Positions 62,042-64,000 of a stretch of DNA of 64,000 nt are shown one piece after another. Source of the stretch: an uncultured Bacteroidales bacterium (GTDB lineage Bacteria; Bacteroidota; Bacteroidia; Bacteroidales; Muribaculaceae); NCBI GenBank assembly GCA_902768435.1, contig CACXLJ010000002.1:5448-69447 (forward strand), in the 5' to 3' direction. Numbering within the stretch: position 1 is the first letter of the stretch; every line of letters begins with the position of its first letter. Both the position numbers and the translations under genes were made by a program. The notes beneath the pieces were generated by a model. The model ran no database searches. It had not been told where the DNA came from and saw only the letters and a program-made list of their open reading frames with translations.

Positions 62042-64000
62042 ATGATTAGAAAATTTTACTTAAGAACGGGCATCTGGTCACGCAAGTGTAAGATGCTCAT
62101 GCTGATGGCATTGTGTGCCATAACAGCTCAGGCCTACACCACGATAAGTGATGTGGTGATTGGCAACTTCAAGTACAATATTTACCAAGCCACTGCCGCT
62201 GGCGAAGTGACTCATGCCGGTTGTTCGGGATTATCATCGGCCGGTGCTTCGCTCACCGATGTCACGATTCCCGGATATGTGACCTATAACGGTCAGCGCC
62301 TGCGCGTGCAAGATGTGGGATATGCGGCTTTCATGGGAAACACTAACATCAAAGTGGTGCGCTTGGGTTATGGTATTGAGGGAGTTTCCCTTTCAAGCTT
62401 TGAGGGATGCACAAGCCTATACAGAGTGTACCTGCCAAGCTCTATGAAGTCTGTCTATAAGCAGTCTTTCTATGGATGCACAAACCTCACTTATGTGATG
62501 TTTGCCGGCGACACGCCTCCCACACTGGGTGACATTGCTTTCTATAACACTCCCAGCACCAAGTATGTATCGTGTGCCACCTATCGTGGCATGAATGCCA
62601 TGAAAGCCGATGAGCGATGGAGCAGCCATTTCTCAAATATTGGATACCACTTGGGGTATTATGCCTGCGACTTTTCTCGAACACCTAACGGAACAACTCA
62701 TTACTACGTCATCAGGAATGGCATCCCTTATAGCAACAGCGGTCCTAATCGCTCAAGCTGTCTGCTTGTGGGAGCAAGTGTCAGCACAGGAACTGCAAAC
62801 ATCAGATTAGAACAGAATGTGAGCACCATCGATAATAATGATCCCGGCAGCTATCATTTCTATGGCGTGCCCGATAGTGCTTTCATGAACACGAGCCACA
62901 TTGGCACCATTGTAGACAACAGCACCTTTGCAGATAAGATTGGAATACGAGCTTTCTACAACTGCACCAATCTCACCAGCGCCCAGCTGCGCGTCGACAG
63001 CATTGAGTCCTATGCCTTCTACAACTGCACTAAGCTGGCTTCGGTCGACTTCTACAACTCACAGCTGGGCCAAGGTTTGAGACGCTTGGGTGGCTATGCC
63101 TTTGGACAAACGGCCTTGACCACCGTTACCATTCCCAAGACCACAATCCAAACCATGGGCTATGCGCCGTTCTACAACTGCCAGTCGCTCAAAAGCATCA
63201 CAGTGGATGAGGCCAACACCGCCTATTGCTCTTACAATGACTGCCTCTACAACAAGTCCAAGACTTGGCTGTATCAAATTCCGGGAGCCGTTGTGAACAA
63301 TTCCAATCAAGCCGACTTCATCCCCACCACCCTCACCCGCGTGCTGATGTTTGCCGGCTACGGCAACACCACGCTCACCAATCTCAATCTCTCCTATGGT
63401 GTCACCACTATCGATGATCAGGCCTTCAGCCTCATGAGCAAGCTGTCGACTGTGCGCCTGCCATCGTCGCTGACATCGATCGGGCAATATGCTTTCCGCA
63501 CTTCGCCTGTGACTCAAATCTATTGCGCGGCCGACAATCCACCCAGCTTCACCTTTGGCGGATTTACCGATGCGCAGCTCAAAAACATCACACTCACTGT
63601 GCCTTACAATCGCTGGAGTGCCTACAAGAGCAACGCCTACTGGGGCAAGCTAAACATCAACTACGACAATGGCTCTTGGTGCTTGGCCTACGACTTCTTG
63701 AACCAGGGCACAGGCTATCGTGTCATTAACAGCAGCGAGGCGGCCGTGGTCTTTATCAAAGACGGCAGCAACGGCATTTACCCCACCATTACCGTGGGCA
63801 ACAAGACATTTGACGTGACCGAGATTGGCAACTGGGCAAGCTACCACACCCGTGTGGGCGTGAGCATCACCAATGGCTACACCATCAAGCGCATCAAGCC
63901 CAGAGCATTCTATAACTGCGAGTTGTCAAACTTCACATTCTCAAACGTTGAGGAAATTGGCGACTCGGCTTTCATGAACACCACGCAGCTGAAAGTGAAT
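62042..64000 (+). CDS. BspA-like leucine-rich repeat surface protein (3' end outside window)
   Basis: The frame is open from ATG 62042 to the window end: 653 residues, incomplete. The N-terminus has a long basic stretch and a signal core (MLMLMALCAITAQA), with export expected after residue ~32; the ATG at 62093 is an alternative start. The mature part has BspA/Treponema pallidum-type leucine-rich repeats (LRR_5), with recurring phrases such as FEGCTSLYRVYLPSSMKSV, AFYNCTNLTSAQLRVDSIES and AFSLMSKLSTVRLPSSLTSI. Such proteins are secreted or surface-exposed in gut and oral Bacteroidales and bind host or bacterial ligands in studied cases. C-terminal sorting signals cannot be assessed because the end is missing. 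Confidence 0.85.
   Translation, partial: MIRKFYLRTGIWSRKCKMLMLMALCAITAQAYTTISDVVIGNFKYNIYQATAAGEVTHAGCSGLSSAGASLTDVTIPGYVTYNGQRLRVQDVGYAAFMGNTNIKVVRLGYGIEGVSLSSFEGCTSLYRVYLPSSMKSVYKQSFYGCTNLTYVMFAGDTPPTLGDIAFYNTPSTKYVSCATYRGMNAMKADERWSSHFSNIGYHLGYYACDFSRTPNGTTHYYVIRNGIPYSNSGPNRSSCLLVGASVSTGTANIRLEQNVSTIDNNDPGSYHFYGVPDSAFMNTSHIGTIVDNSTFADKIGIRAFYNCTNLTSAQLRVDSIESYAFYNCTKLASVDFYNSQLGQGLRRLGGYAFGQTALTTVTIPKTTIQTMGYAPFYNCQSLKSITVDEANTAYCSYNDCLYNKSKTWLYQIPGAVVNNSNQADFIPTTLTRVLMFAGYGNTTLTNLNLSYGVTTIDDQAFSLMSKLSTVRLPSSLTSIGQYAFRTSPVTQIYCAADNPPSFTFGGFTDAQLKNITLTVPYNRWSAYKSNAYWGKLNINYDNGSWCLAYDFLNQGTGYRVINSSEAAVVFIKDGSNGIYPTITVGNKTFDVTEIGNWASYHTRVGVSITNGYTIKRIKPRAFYNCELSNFTFSNVEEIGDSAFMNTTQLKVN

Overview
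The window looks like a chromosomal segment of a gut-type member of the order Bacteroidales (Bacteroidota). The evidence is repeated TAnnTTTG promoter boxes with occasional TTTG -33 boxes, a DUF3667 protein, the trxB/LolA-like/ftsK block, a GxxExxY protein, SusC-like (TonB-type) barrel proteins, PepSY-like proteins, BspA-type leucine-rich repeats and dockerin-tagged secreted glycosidases. Muribaculaceae or Prevotellaceae fit best, but the genus cannot be read from the sequence. No rRNA, tRNA, insertion sequence or CRISPR array was seen.

Layout. (1) 1-7353: an AT-rich island on the minus strand. It holds a five-gene LlaJI/McrBC-like restriction-modification operon: two cytosine-5 methyltransferases, a winged-helix protein of unknown role, a McrB-like AAA+ ATPase and a DUF2357 PD-(D/E)XK nuclease. 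(2) 7354-18304: a repeat-rich spacer, then DUF3667, an S9 peptidase lipoprotein, two PepSY-like proteins, a broken threonine aldolase, a TonB-type barrel protein and an ECF sigma / membrane regulator / secreted protein operon. (3) 18410-25249: lplA-gcvT-gcvH-gcvPA-gcvPB-lpd, a complete glycine cleavage system with its lipoate ligase. (4) 25458-33206: secreted GH16 glucanase, GH31 glycosidase and glycerophosphodiesterase; the first and last end in dockerin repeats. (5) 33649-47626: a tight seven-gene minus-strand operon built around SrfB-like and SrfC-like proteins, a transmembrane subtilase, a second GTPase and three membrane-anchored proteins. This is the most unusual content of the window. 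(6) 47877-49510: two paralogous small secreted proteins with a cohesin-like look. (7) 50073-59718: GxxExxY, then trxB, LolA-like, ftsK, trkH, trkA, dxs and a 59-residue membrane protein. (8) 59910-64000: PASTA protein, RluD-type pseudouridine synthase, and a BspA-like LRR protein cut by the window end.

Repeats form a second layer: three phased arrays of the heptad TAGCnnn, a 4 x 59 bp tandem repeat whose last copy supplies the end of the GxxExxY gene, a 9-bp repeat beside trxB, and a 140-bp-spaced duplication at the window start. All functional calls rest on reading motifs by eye; no database search was run.
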